Below are positions 33,969-42,404 of a stretch of DNA of 46,509 nucleotides, piece after piece; the first letter of the stretch is position 1, and every line of letters starts with the position of its first letter. The notes below the pieces were generated by a model. That model was given only the letters and a program-made list of their open reading frames with translations, was not told where the DNA came from and searched no databases. The stretch comes from Candidatus Eisenbergiella stercoravium (GTDB lineage: Bacteria > Bacillota > Clostridia > Lachnospirales > Lachnospiraceae). A program made the translations under genes and the position numbers. The stretch lies in the NCBI GenBank assembly GCA_019113175.1, contig DXHY01000008.1:1-46509 (forward strand), in the 5' to 3' direction.

Positions 33969-34795
33969 CACTCCTTCCCGGGAACCACCCTTGCCTGCAG
34001 CCTCGTGACAAACTCCTCCGGCTCCGCCGTGTACCGGTTGTCCACCGGATACCACTCCAGAATATCTCCTTCGATTTTCAAGCCTCGCCTGTCGGCCTCC
34101 TCCATCAGCTCCTTAATCCGCTGCGGCGACTGACGGTAGCTGCCCCGGTAATAAACCGTAAGATACTCTCCCTCCGGCAGAACCTGCAGTCCGTCGGTCT
34201 CCCCTCTCTCCGGAAGCTCGTCCAGGATGATGAAAACCGAATGAAACAGGTTATAAATTCCGTTTCTCACATCCTGCGGCGACACGCTGGCTCCGATCTC
34301 ACGCTCCCCAAGGCTTCTGATCTTATCCTCATGACGCTTCTGCAGCCGTTTCACCGCATAATCCATCTCCTCGTCCCGCCGGATCTCGGCATTCAGCTGC
34401 AGGCAGTACCGGGCCGGACAGGGCAGGCACCGGTAGCTGCCAGCTTCAATTTTTTCGTATTTTTCCAGATGGGCGACACGCTCCTCTATGGCCTGTTCTA
34501 TGCGCTTCAGTCTCTCTCTCTGCTGCCTCACCTTCTCTTTTTCCTGCTCCAGTATGGAAAGGGTGCTTTCCATATTCTGGCAGTCCAGATATTCTCCGAT
34601 CTGTTTCATGGAAAACCCAAGCATGAGCAGGTCCCGAATGACGTTCAGCCGGTAAATGTCCTTCAGGGAATACAGCCGGTAATTGTTCTCCCCCCTTCTG
34701 GGAGACAGCGCTCCGATTTTCTCATAATAGCGCAGGGAATCGATGCCAATTCCGTACAGACGGGAAATCTCACTGATGGTATAATATTCCTTCAT
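33968..34795 (-). CDS. MerR-family transcriptional regulator with effector domain
   Basis: 275 residues. N-terminal MerR helix-turn-helix (YYTISEISRLYGIGIDSLRY, YEKIGALSPRRGENNYRLYS), a long dimerisation coiled coil (about 75-125), then a C-terminal GyrI/SOUL-like effector domain (about 155-270) of the BmrR/TipA style that binds small hydrophobic or cationic molecules. Two cysteines occur in LPCPARYC between them. ATG 34795 has a weak AGGAGGATATAG site upstream. Lies divergent from a YitT-type gene, with a 19-bp-spacer promoter between. It may sense a drug and control the neighbouring exporter or YitT gene; the target is inferred. Confidence 0.9.
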   Translation of the reverse strand: MKEYYTISEISRLYGIGIDSLRYYEKIGALSPRRGENNYRLYSLKDIYRLNVIRDLLMLGFSMKQIGEYLDCQNMESTLSILEQEKEKVRQQRERLKRIEQAIEERVAHLEKYEKIEAGSYRCLPCPARYCLQLNAEIRRDEEMDYAVKRLQKRHEDKIRSLGEREIGASVSPQDVRNGIYNLFHSVFIILDELPERGETDGLQVLPEGEYLTVYYRGSYRQSPQRIKELMEEADRRGLKIEGDILEWYPVDNRYTAEPEEFVTRLQARVVPGKE

Positions 34796-34853
34796 TTCCT
34801 CTATATCCTCCTTCTCCTGTCCGCGGCTGCTTTGCCATTTTCAATAAAAGCTC

Positions 34854-34884
34854 TTGACCCTGGTATTATACCAGAGTTTATACT
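34854..34884 (+). promoter_or_regulatory. MerR-type promoter with 19-bp spacer
   Basis: Plus-strand TTGACC (34854-34859), exactly 19 bases, then TATACT (34879-34884). The spacer holds a perfect dyad CTGGTAT-T-ATACCAG and a second AGAGT/ACTCT palindrome overlaps the -10. A 19-bp spacer with dyad is diagnostic of MerR-family activated promoters. It points to the YitT-type gene at 34970. On the opposite strand TATAAT in the same dyad could serve merR itself. Confidence 0.85.
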
Positions 34885-34969
34885 CTAAGAAAACAGCGGA
34901 AATTCGACAGCAGGGGACATTTTCCCCGGTTCCGTTTTCCGCTGAATTTTAAAGAAAAGAGGTTTTATT

Positions 34970-35728
34970 TTGCTGTTACTGAACAAAAATCTGTCTTCGA
35001 AGCTGCGTTCTTCCCTTCCCCGACTGTGGGAAAAAGGGAAAAATCTGTTTCCTCCGAAAATCATTCTCTCCATTCTTGCCGGAACGGCCATCTCCGCCTT
35101 CGGCATGGTCAATATCCACCAGAGGGTACATATCACTGAGGGCGGCGTGCTGGGCATGATCCTCCTGTTAAACTACTGGTTCCATGTTCCCACCTCCCTG
35201 CTCTCTCCGATTCTGGATGCCATCAGCTATGCGGCGGGATTTAAGTTTCTGGGGAAACAGTTCCTTCCCCGCTCCATCGCCGCAACTCTGTCGCTGGCCT
35301 TTTTCCTGCGGTTTTGGGAAGTCGTTCCCTTCCGCCTGCCGGATCTGAGCGATCACCCTCTTCTGGCCGCCATATTCGGCGCCTGCTTTGTAGGCATTGG
35401 CGTTGGCCTGATCGTGCGTCAGGGAATCTCCAGCGGAGGCGACGACGCTCTTGCGCTCGTCATCTCAAAGCTCACTCACTGCAAAATATCCAGAGCCTAT
35501 CTTGCCACCGACCTGACGGTGCTGGTGCTTTCCCTGAGCTACATTCCGGTCTCCAGAATCGCTTATTCACTGGTGACGGTGACCATTTCCTCCCTGCTGA
35601 TCGATGCGGTCTCCTCCTTCCGGGCTTCCAAAAGCGAAACAGTGGATGCTGCGGGCGGAGAGGAAAGTGCGGCGGAAGATGTTTCCGAAGAGATGGCTGA
35701 AGGTGGCGGGGCGGCGCAGGCGGAATGA
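34970..35728 (+). CDS. YitT-family membrane protein
   Basis: 252 residues with about five to six transmembrane helices (IILSILAGTAISAFGMVNIH, GVLGMILLLNYWFHVP, LPRSIAATLSLAFFL, LLAAIFGACFVGIGVGLIV, LTVLVLSLSYIPV). It matches the YczE/YyaS/YitT fold but lacks a C-terminal DUF2179 domain; instead it ends in an acidic Ala/Glu tail. Start TTG 34970 has AGAGG 7 bases before it. Role unknown. The MerR-type promoter directly upstream suggests it is induced by the MerR regulator. Confidence 0.82.
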   Translation: MLLLNKNLSSKLRSSLPRLWEKGKNLFPPKIILSILAGTAISAFGMVNIHQRVHITEGGVLGMILLLNYWFHVPTSLLSPILDAISYAAGFKFLGKQFLPRSIAATLSLAFFLRFWEVVPFRLPDLSDHPLLAAIFGACFVGIGVGLIVRQGISSGGDDALALVISKLTHCKISRAYLATDLTVLVLSLSYIPVSRIAYSLVTVTISSLLIDAVSSFRASKSETVDAAGGEESAAEDVSEEMAEGGGAAQAE

Positions 35729-36048
35729 GCCGAAACCTTTTCTTTAACGGATTGGCATAGTCTCGGGCATCCATACGGTACTGCTCCGGCAGCCAACAGC
35801 GTGTGTCTCCACCAAGGAATGTACCGATCACAGCCTATTTGTACAATTTTTTCCGGCAGCGGCTTGTCTCCGCCTTCCTTCTGCCTCATCCAACAATGGT
35901 ATCGTTGCTGTTAGACATTTCCCACTGCCAGACGGGTCAGAGGATTTCACCAGCCAGAACATACGGCCGCCTGACGGACAAAAAGAGCGGCCATGTCAAT
36001 CATCTGACAGGCCGCACAGTTCAAACCTCTATTCCGGCAGATACCCTT
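35729..36048. other. Gene-poor stretch, possibly a decayed gene
   Basis: 320 bases with no gene supported by a ribosome binding site. On the minus strand short frames at 35741-35840 (for example IGTFLGGDTRCWLPEQYR, with a stop or frame change upstream) look protein-like and may be a remnant. The right part carries the terminator at 35980-36015. Nothing else was recognised. Confidence 0.35.
35980..36015 (-). terminator. Intrinsic terminator after the minus-strand exporter unit
   Basis: Minus strand GCGGCC-TGTCA/TGACA-GGCCGC hairpin (35987-36015) followed by TCTTTTTG. Confidence 0.85.
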
Positions 36049-36312
36049 TTATAACAGTTCTTCCGCAAGTGTGAACCATTCCTCAGCAGACAGGTTCATA
36101 TCATATCCGGAAATACTGTAGAAGTTTGTTCCATCGCTCCAGATGACACTTTCCTGTCCAGAAGAATATCTCACAAACAGAAAAAAATTGTTAAAACTGC
36201 TACGGGAAGAAAGGCTGGTTTTACTCCGAAAAAAAGTAATCCCGGATACAGACGTATTTCTTTCCGGTTTTACCGGGGCATTCTCTATAATGTCAAAAAT
36301 ATCCCGCCTCAT
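36049..36312 (-). CDS. Small hypothetical protein, uncertain
   Basis: 87 residues ending ISGYDMNLSAEEWFTLAEELL, which has a protein-like composition and lies just before a terminator. The ATG overlaps the 3' end of the ABC exporter in another frame, and I see no good ribosome binding site, so the start is doubtful. It is more AT-rich than its neighbours. No family recognised. Confidence 0.4.
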   Translation of the reverse strand: MRRDIFDIIENAPVKPERNTSVSGITFFRSKTSLSSRSSFNNFFLFVRYSSGQESVIWSDGTNFYSISGYDMNLSAEEWFTLAEELL

Positions 36313-38029
36313 ACAGCTTTCTGAAATAATCGTTTGTTTCCAGCAGCTCCTCGAAGCCGCCGTCTCCCACGATTCGGCCAGCCTTCATGGCGATGATGCG
36401 GTCGCAGCCGCGGATGGAATTGAGCCTGTGGGCCACACAGATCATCGTTTTCTTTTTCCACCGGGAAAAGACCTCCCCGAGCACCGCCTCCTCAGTCAGG
36501 TTATCCATGGCCGAAGTGGCTTCGTCCAGCAGAATAACACTTTTCCGCTTCTCCTCCAGAAACAGCCTGGCCAGGGCCACACGCTGCTTCTCACCGCCGG
36601 AAAGCATCACGCCCCGCTCCCCGAGCCGGGTTTCCAGTCCGTCCGGAAGCTTCTCATAAACCGGGATGAAACGGGCCATTTTCATGGCGGCCCGAAGCGC
36701 TTCCTCCGGAATATCCTCCCCGAAATCCAGATTTTCTCGCAGGGAACCGTCAAAAACAGGAGCATCCTGGGAAATATAGCCCAGATACTCATAGAGGCTG
36801 TTCAGACGGATATCATGAAGCTCCATGCCGTCCAGCCGGATGCTTCCCGTCTCATATTTCAAAAGACCGCAGAGCAGCTTTGCCAGCGTGGATTTTCCGG
36901 AACCGCTCTCTCCCACCAAAGCCACCTTTTCTCCCGGCCTTATGGTGAGATTCAGATCCCGGAGGATCTTACGATCTCCATAGACAAAGTTCAGACCGTT
37001 GATCCGGATTTCTCCGCTCAAACCATTCAAAGCTCTTCCTCTCTCCAGCTGTTCATCCTCCGCCGCATGCAGGAATTCCTCCAGTCGGCCCCATGCGGTC
37101 ATATCCAGCCGGTACTGAACCAGAAGCACGTTGAAAATGGCGATGGGAGAATAAACATTATTCATCAGCGTGATGAGGGCAACCACTTCTCCCACGGAAA
37201 GCCCGCCGGCCAGCCATGCATAAGCCAGGACACCCAGCTCCATGGCGGCCACGATGAGCGCGAAAATCACGAAAAAGGCCTCATGAATCATTCCCATTCG
37301 GGCCTGAGTCTTCACAATCTTATCTCCCGTCCGGCGCGCCTTTGCCAGTTCTCCGGGAAAGCGCCGCTCCATCCGGAAAACCACCATCTCCATGAAGCCC
37401 CGTACCAGAAAATGATTCAGCCTCTCCTGATTGGAAAGCAGACATTCCTTCATCCGGTACAGCACCTTTAAAAGCGCCCACGCCGTCAGATATACCACGA
37501 TGTATCCGCACAGGATAGCAATGGTCAGCCCCTGGCTGATCCGCCAGATAAAAAAGAGTCCGAAGCAGATCGTGGGCAGAAGCTCACGGATCAGACATAG
37601 CCAGAAGCCGAACAGAATATCCCGTCCTGCAGCCGCTCCCGTTTCAATCCGCTGGGTCAGCTCTCCGGTTCCAAGCTTCTGATATTCCTGAAAATCGATC
37701 CTGCTGATCTTTTCCAGAGCCAGCAGCCTGAAATCCAGATACAGCCCCTCGTTCAGCTTCCGGTATGGATATTCGTCCAGATAGGGCAGCACATATCCGG
37801 CGATCAGCACAACGGCGTAAACGGCAAGCGCTCCCGCCCGCAGAGAACCGTCCGTCAGGCCATCAATCACCTGCTGATAACAGCCGGCCTTCGCATTCGC
37901 CAGAAAGGCGTTTCCAATTCCCAGCAGAATAAAAACCGAAATCCAGCCCCTGTTTTTTCCCGCCACCATTTTGATTTCCTGATTTTCCAGCCTGATTTTT
38001 TCTTTATATTTTATATATATGGTACGCAT
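36293..38029 (-). CDS. ABC exporter (ATPase-permease fusion)
   Basis: 578 residues, an export half-transporter that may work as a homodimer. Six transmembrane helices occupy the first 310 residues; the nucleotide-binding domain has Walker [10 protein letters not shown], signature MLSGGEKQRVALARL, Walker B SVILLDEATSAMD with catalytic Glu, and CVAHR. Start at 38029 (MRTIYIKYKEK) is chosen because AAAGGAG lies 7 bases before it; the ATG eight codons upstream has no site. Substrate unknown. A long palindrome lies in the leader. Confidence 0.9.
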   Translation of the reverse strand: MRTIYIKYKEKIRLENQEIKMVAGKNRGWISVFILLGIGNAFLANAKAGCYQQVIDGLTDGSLRAGALAVYAVVLIAGYVLPYLDEYPYRKLNEGLYLDFRLLALEKISRIDFQEYQKLGTGELTQRIETGAAAGRDILFGFWLCLIRELLPTICFGLFFIWRISQGLTIAILCGYIVVYLTAWALLKVLYRMKECLLSNQERLNHFLVRGFMEMVVFRMERRFPGELAKARRTGDKIVKTQARMGMIHEAFFVIFALIVAAMELGVLAYAWLAGGLSVGEVVALITLMNNVYSPIAIFNVLLVQYRLDMTAWGRLEEFLHAAEDEQLERGRALNGLSGEIRINGLNFVYGDRKILRDLNLTIRPGEKVALVGESGSGKSTLAKLLCGLLKYETGSIRLDGMELHDIRLNSLYEYLGYISQDAPVFDGSLRENLDFGEDIPEEALRAAMKMARFIPVYEKLPDGLETRLGERGVMLSGGEKQRVALARLFLEEKRKSVILLDEATSAMDNLTEEAVLGEVFSRWKKKTMICVAHRLNSIRGCDRIIAMKAGRIVGDGGFEELLETNDYFRKLYEAGYF

Positions 38030-38079
38030 CTGTACGCTCCTTTCGAAATCCATTTTTATGGAACAAGAAACTTCGAAAG

Positions 38080-38161
38080 CAGTACAGCTGCGGCTGTCAG
38101 TTTATCTCACTGATCTCATTTTTCTCAATACAGCCTCTGACAGCGGTCTGCAGCTGTACTG
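38080..38161 (-). repeat. 82-bp palindrome upstream of the ABC exporter
   Basis: CAGTACAGCTGC (38080-38091) and GCAGCTGTACTG (38150-38161) are perfect arms, with inner GCTGTCAG (38093-38100) and CTGACAGC (38137-38144). The loop holds a possible promoter on the minus strand (TTGAGA near 38124-38129 and an ATAAA-like -10 about 17 bases on). It could be a regulator dyad or a leader hairpin. Confidence 0.8.
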
Positions 38162-38200
38162 AGAAGCTACCTCGGGCATATTCCAAAGATTTCACGGCGT

Positions 38201-38899
38201 TTATCTCCTTTCCAGAATCACAAGGAGCGTTCCACATTTCACAGTGACGCTTCCCGCCTTGCCGATAAACTCATTGCTCACTCCTACCGGAAAGGCGTTG
38301 GTCACCACCGCCTCGTCCAGCAGATATTTCATATTCCGGATGGTTACTCCTTCCGCCCTGTCTCCCAGAGAAAACAGGGAGAGGAACCCCTGCTCCTTCT
38401 CGTCAAATGTTACGGTCTCATTGTGCAGAAGGAAAACCGTTTCTTCCGCCTCCAACAGACGTCCCGAAGCACCATGCTCCTTCAGGTAGTTCAGGCACTG
38501 AATGTTGGCGATTGTGTGGGAAAGGCGCTTTCCCTGAGTCGCCGCGTAGAGATCAAAAGAGACAAAGCCTCTCTTCAGCCCCTCTTTCATCGCCGCCAGC
38601 ATATCCGTATCGTCCTTTACGACCGGAAGAATCTGCACTCTGTCCGGACTCCCGCTCCGAAAGGCCTCCACACGGCGTCTGTTCTCCTCATCCAGAGAAT
38701 CAAAATCTCCCAGAATCAGATCCGGCTCCACGCCAAGCTGCCTGCAATGCGCATATCCGCCGTCTGCCGCAATCACAAAATCCTCCGGTCTCACGGGAAT
38801 GGCGTCCACCGTAAGCTCTCCCGCGCCGACAATGATACAGATTCCCATCTTCTGGCCGGTTCTGTTTTCCGTTATGATTTCTGCCGTGTTTTTCATCAT
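38201..38899 (-). CDS. Thiamine diphosphokinase
   Basis: Makes thiamine pyrophosphate from thiamine and ATP. 232 residues with IVGAGELT, FVIAADGGYAHCRQLG, LILGDFDSLDEENRR, the ATP motif LPVVKDDTDMLAAMK and the C-terminal substrate-binding part YLLDEAVVTNAFPVGVSNEF. Start at 38899 (ATGATGAAAAAC) has GAGG 6 bases before it; an ATG at 38911 overlaps that site. It follows the MATE gene by 64 bases and may be co-transcribed. No thiamine riboswitch was seen. Confidence 0.92.
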   Translation of the reverse strand: MMKNTAEIITENRTGQKMGICIIVGAGELTVDAIPVRPEDFVIAADGGYAHCRQLGVEPDLILGDFDSLDEENRRRVEAFRSGSPDRVQILPVVKDDTDMLAAMKEGLKRGFVSFDLYAATQGKRLSHTIANIQCLNYLKEHGASGRLLEAEETVFLLHNETVTFDEKEQGFLSLFSLGDRAEGVTIRNMKYLLDEAVVTNAFPVGVSNEFIGKAGSVTVKCGTLLVILERR

Positions 38900-38963
38900 T
38901 ATATTCCTCATCTCAACGCTGTTGCTCTGTTTCTCCTTTCCCGGCCGGTCATCCTCCCTTTTC

Positions 38964-40370
38964 TCAGGGCGCCGGTTCTTCCCTGACCAGATCCCTTCTG
39001 CTCCATTTTCCGGTCAGATACCGGACGAAGGAGATCAGAAAATTCACCGTCCAGCCCGCGGGTACCGCATACCATACGGCGGCCACACCGATGACAGGGG
39101 CGAGAAGAAAGGCTCCCGCCACGCGGATCGTCAGGTTGACCAGGTTGGCGCATGTGAATACCACCACATCTCCGGCCCCTCGAAGCACGCCGTCCGTGAT
39201 GGCCTTCAGGCCGATGCACACGAAGAAAAATTTCAGGAAGGACAGGTAAGCATATCCTGTTTCAAAGGCCTCTCCCGTTCCGCCGGTGTCCAGGAAGGCC
39301 CCTATCACCGCTCTTCCGAAAAGCGACAGAATGAGCAGGATCACCACGCCGAAGCCTGCCACAATGCCCCATGCGGCCCGGTATCCGGCTTTCACCCGCT
39401 CCGGCTTTCTGGCACCCATGTTCTGGGCCGTAAAGGTGGAGACCGCATTTCCTGTGGAAATCATGGGAACGATGCAGATGGATTCGATCCTGGTCCCCGC
39501 AGAGTAACCGGCCAGGACGGAGGAACCGAAGCCGTTTACCACGGACTGCACCAGCAGCATGCCGATGGATACGATGGACTGCTGAAGGATGGAAGGAATC
39601 GCGATCCGGACCATGGACGCCAGGATTCCCGTATCGTATTTTGCAATTCTTCCTTCCGCCTCAAAACCCTTCAGCCTGCGCATCAGCAGGAGGAAAGAGA
39701 GAATGGCCGCCAGCCCCTGCGCCATCACGGTTGCGATTGCCACTCCGGCCACGGCGAGCCCGAAGGAAAGGACAAACCACAGATCCAGCACCACGTTCAG
39801 CACGGAGGAAAAGATCAGAAGCCCCAGAGGCGTTCTGGAATCTCCCAGCGCATTGAACATGGAAGAAAGAATATTGTACATGAACAAAAAGGGCATGCCC
39901 AGGAAATAGATTCCCAGGTAGGTTCCAGCCGCGTCCAGAATGTTTTCCGGCGTATTCAGCCAGATCAGAATCTGCCGGTTCATCACAAATCCGAATGCAC
40001 CGAGAAAAATCCCCACGCCGAGGAAGGTGATCAGCGCCGTGTAAACCGAGGTTTTCATCCGGTCAAAACGGCCTGCCCCAAGATACTGGGAGGTGATCAC
40101 CGAAGCGCCGATTCCGCCGCCGATGGCGATCATCACGAATACATTGGTCAGAGAATAGGAAGCGCCGACCGCCGCCAGCGCATCCTCTCCCACAAAACGC
40201 CCCACGATGATGGAGTCCGTCATATTATAAAACTGCTGAAAAAGGTTGCCCAGAATCATGGGCAGAGCGAACAGGAACAGCCCTATTCCCGGTGATCCCT
40301 CCAGCATGCTTCTTTTTTCCCCTTTTCCGTTTTCCGTCGCGGCAGAGGAGGCCGCCTGTGTCTTTTTCAT
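38964..40370 (-). CDS. MATE-family efflux transporter
   Basis: Na+ or H+ antiporter exporting drugs or metabolites. 468 residues with twelve predicted helices and typical MATE sequence (LPMILGNLFQQFYNMTDSII, GRFVGEDALAAVGASYSLTN, LGDSRTPLGLLIFSSVLNVVLDL, and NMGARKPERVKAGYRAAWG). Start ATG 40370 follows AAGGAAAAGCC. N-terminal tail is rich in Lys/Gly/Ser. Full length, in contrast to the second MATE protein at 43928. Confidence 0.93.
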   Translation of the reverse strand: MKKTQAASSAATENGKGEKRSMLEGSPGIGLFLFALPMILGNLFQQFYNMTDSIIVGRFVGEDALAAVGASYSLTNVFVMIAIGGGIGASVITSQYLGAGRFDRMKTSVYTALITFLGVGIFLGAFGFVMNRQILIWLNTPENILDAAGTYLGIYFLGMPFLFMYNILSSMFNALGDSRTPLGLLIFSSVLNVVLDLWFVLSFGLAVAGVAIATVMAQGLAAILSFLLLMRRLKGFEAEGRIAKYDTGILASMVRIAIPSILQQSIVSIGMLLVQSVVNGFGSSVLAGYSAGTRIESICIVPMISTGNAVSTFTAQNMGARKPERVKAGYRAAWGIVAGFGVVILLILSLFGRAVIGAFLDTGGTGEAFETGYAYLSFLKFFFVCIGLKAITDGVLRGAGDVVVFTCANLVNLTIRVAGAFLLAPVIGVAAVWYAVPAGWTVNFLISFVRYLTGKWSRRDLVREEPAP

Positions 40371-40574
40371 TGGCTTTTCCTTCTTTATATGCTTCAGATA
40401 AATATGCCTTTCTATTTTATCAATTTTGTCCGGATTTGAAAAGATGTGTAAAACCAGATCAGAAAGAACTTTTTCGTTTTCTGACAGAAAGATTGATAAG
40501 CGAATCAGAATCAAAGAAAATGCAGGCTGTTTGGAAAGTCTCCTTTCCCGTTTTTTTTTGTCTGCCCTGCCTGT

Positions 40575-41480
40575 TCAGGCAAACATGCCGCCGACGGCAA
40601 TCCGCTTCAGAGCGGTAACAGCGGTATCGTAATCCACTTCCTCTTCCAGAAGCCTTTCCGTAAGATTCCGGTAATCCTCCCGGTAAGCCTCATTCCGGAC
40701 GATCTCTGAAAGGAGTGCCGGAACATTGACTCCATCCTTTGCCGACGGGCAGATGGGCGATGGCTTTCTGACGGATCGAACCTCCTGAACCAACGCGTGA
40801 AAGGTGTCATCCTGCCTTACCAGAGGAAGCAGCTTATAAATATCGTAGAGGTGCCGGGAATGCTTTCTGACCCGGTTCTGAAGATAATAATCGCACACCG
40901 CGAAAACCTTGTCCGCAAGCGTCCGGTCAAGCCCCTGTACCTTCATGCAGAAGGCGTTCAGGCCGTATCTTTCGAGAAGCTCCGGCGCTTTCGCTTTTAA
41001 CATATCGCCGATCATACTGTCTACCGGCATGATGACGGTGGGGAAGGCGATGGTGGTAAAAGAGGTTTCAAGATATATCACAGGCTGTACCGTCTCATTC
41101 AGTTTAGGAAGAACCGATTCATAAGCAACAATATAGCGGTTATAATCTCTGCGGCTCCGCGTCTCATTCAGATTCAGAATTTCAAGCCCCATCTGCTGTA
41201 TGGCGTCTACGATTCCATATTTCAGTTTTTTCTTCTGCCCCTGGGACAAATTCTGATCGACTGTAACGTCAATATCCTCTGAAAACCTGGAAATTATCTT
41301 ATAGCATTTGGAAAGAGACGTTCCTCCCTTAAAGACCACAAACGGCATTTCCGAGGACAAAAGCCGCAGAATCATTGTTACATAATAATCCTTCTCAATC
41401 ATTTTTCCCATTCTGCCGGTCTGATAGGATATCCGGTTTATGATATGGGAAAATTGTTTTTTATCTTCATGGAGAAACAC
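40575..41480 (-). CDS. AbiEii-type nucleotidyltransferase toxin
   Basis: Toxin half of a type IV toxin-antitoxin and phage-defence system; family members transfer nucleotides to cellular targets. 301 residues with the start motif FLHEDKKQFSHIIN, IEKDYYVTMIL and the nucleotidyltransferase core FVVFKGGTSLSKCYKIISRF-SEDIDV, where the Asp-x-Asp binds metal. Start is GTG at 41480, overlapping the antitoxin stop by 14 bases and matching the usual family N-terminus. The longer ATG frame would run deep into the antitoxin gene. Confidence 0.92.
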   Translation of the reverse strand: MFLHEDKKQFSHIINRISYQTGRMGKMIEKDYYVTMILRLLSSEMPFVVFKGGTSLSKCYKIISRFSEDIDVTVDQNLSQGQKKKLKYGIVDAIQQMGLEILNLNETRSRRDYNRYIVAYESVLPKLNETVQPVIYLETSFTTIAFPTVIMPVDSMIGDMLKAKAPELLERYGLNAFCMKVQGLDRTLADKVFAVCDYYLQNRVRKHSRHLYDIYKLLPLVRQDDTFHALVQEVRSVRKPSPICPSAKDGVNVPALLSEIVRNEAYREDYRNLTERLLEEEVDYDTAVTALKRIAVGGMFA

Positions 41481-42096
41481 CTGTAAGCACCCCCGTTTCG
41501 TACATATTTCGGTAAATTCTGTCAGGGTAGCAGGGCAGGAACGGTTCCATATCAGCAAATGATATTTTCATGCTCTTCATATAAAGCAGAATGGATTTTT
41601 TCAGCCGTTCTCCCTCCTCCTCTGCAATTTCATCAATATCTCTTAACAGATCGAGAAACTGAAGAATCCTGTAATTTTCTTCTGTAACAGTTACTTTAGG
41701 CTTTCTCAAAATCACTTTTGTGCGAACCAGAGAGGTTTCCCGATAATCGGAGGTCGCACGGTTGGTCACCACATCATAAACTGCCGGAACCTGGCTGGTC
41801 ACACCAATTTCATTTGCAAACATGAGGCCGCTGAGATAGCCAAAAATCCCACTTTTGTTCCTTAGATATTTTCTTTCAATAACAATATCCATGGGTATTA
41901 TGGAGTCAAAGCCGAAACAGTCTTCCACAGGTATATAGTAGACTCCCGTTGAATACCTCTTCAGTTTTCCCTCATCCGTCAACTTTTTTATCTGTTGACG
42001 CAGATTCGCATCCGTCATTCCAGCCACCTGGACTTCTGAAAGCAGAATGGGTTCATTTTCTCCATAACAATCCTTCAGGAAATCAAATAATTCCAT
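41467..42096 (-). CDS. AbiEi-type antitoxin, transcriptional regulator
   Basis: Antitoxin partner of the nucleotidyltransferase. 209 residues: a winged-helix N-terminal domain (MELFDFLKDCYGENEPILL, DANLRQQIKKLTDEGKLKRYS-TGVYYIP) and a C-terminal antitoxin domain (NRATSDYRETSLVRTKVILR). AbiEi proteins neutralise the toxin and repress their own promoter. Start ATG 42096 follows AAAGGAGG at 5 bases. First gene of the operon. Confidence 0.88.
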   Translation of the reverse strand: MELFDFLKDCYGENEPILLSEVQVAGMTDANLRQQIKKLTDEGKLKRYSTGVYYIPVEDCFGFDSIIPMDIVIERKYLRNKSGIFGYLSGLMFANEIGVTSQVPAVYDVVTNRATSDYRETSLVRTKVILRKPKVTVTEENYRILQFLDLLRDIDEIAEEEGERLKKSILLYMKSMKISFADMEPFLPCYPDRIYRNMYETGVLTGVSP

Positions 42097-42138
42097 TTTT
42101 CCTCCTTTCACAAAACAGAAAATGTTCTTTTCATTTTT

Positions 42139-42167
42139 ATTATAATCTGTCAGAATACATCCGTCAA
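42139..42167 (-). promoter_or_regulatory. Promoter of the AbiE operon
   Basis: Minus-strand TTGACG (42162-42167), 17-bp spacer, TATAAT (42139-42144), ideal consensus. Confidence 0.88.
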
Positions 42168-42172
42168 TCAGC

Positions 42173-42218
42173 AAAATCCAGTAACCACGCCGGTCTGACG
42201 CTCTGGTTCCTGGATTTT
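42173..42218. repeat. Inverted repeat upstream of the AbiE promoter
   Basis: AAAATCCAG-ta-ACCA/TGGT-tc-CTGGATTTT stem starting 6 bases upstream of the AbiE -35. It could be an antitoxin operator or a bidirectional terminator; its place in a divergent region argues for an operator or an integration footprint. Confidence 0.6.
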
Positions 42219-42313
42219 GTATTTTCCTTATATACCCGTATCCTGAACGGATCCGTTTTCCTGTCCCTCTGTATTTTTACGCTGGAAAATGTACCATTAT
42301 ATAATTATTTTCG

Positions 42314-42341
42314 TTGTATTTTCTGTTTTCCATAGTATACT
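42314..42341 (+). promoter_or_regulatory. Promoter of the metallopeptidase gene
   Basis: TTGTAT (42314-42319), 16-bp spacer, TATACT (42336-42341). A perfect hairpin CCGGTGC/GCACCGG (42351-42370) begins just after the likely transcription start and may stabilise the mRNA 5' end. Confidence 0.6.
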
Positions 42342-42404
42342 GTATCTGAACCGGTGCATCCCTGCACCGGACTGTAATCGAGAAGCTTACGATAAGGAGT
42401 CCCC

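Noticed and set aside
33875-34888. 337-codon plus-strand frame after the ABC exporter
   Set aside because: Antisense to the merR gene and crosses the exporter terminator.
38162-38963. Thiamine riboswitch near the thiamine diphosphokinase gene
   Set aside because: No THI-box consensus seen upstream of the gene.
38799-40295. 498-codon frame on the plus strand
   Set aside because: Antisense to the MATE gene; rich in His/Arg/Gln as shadow frames are.
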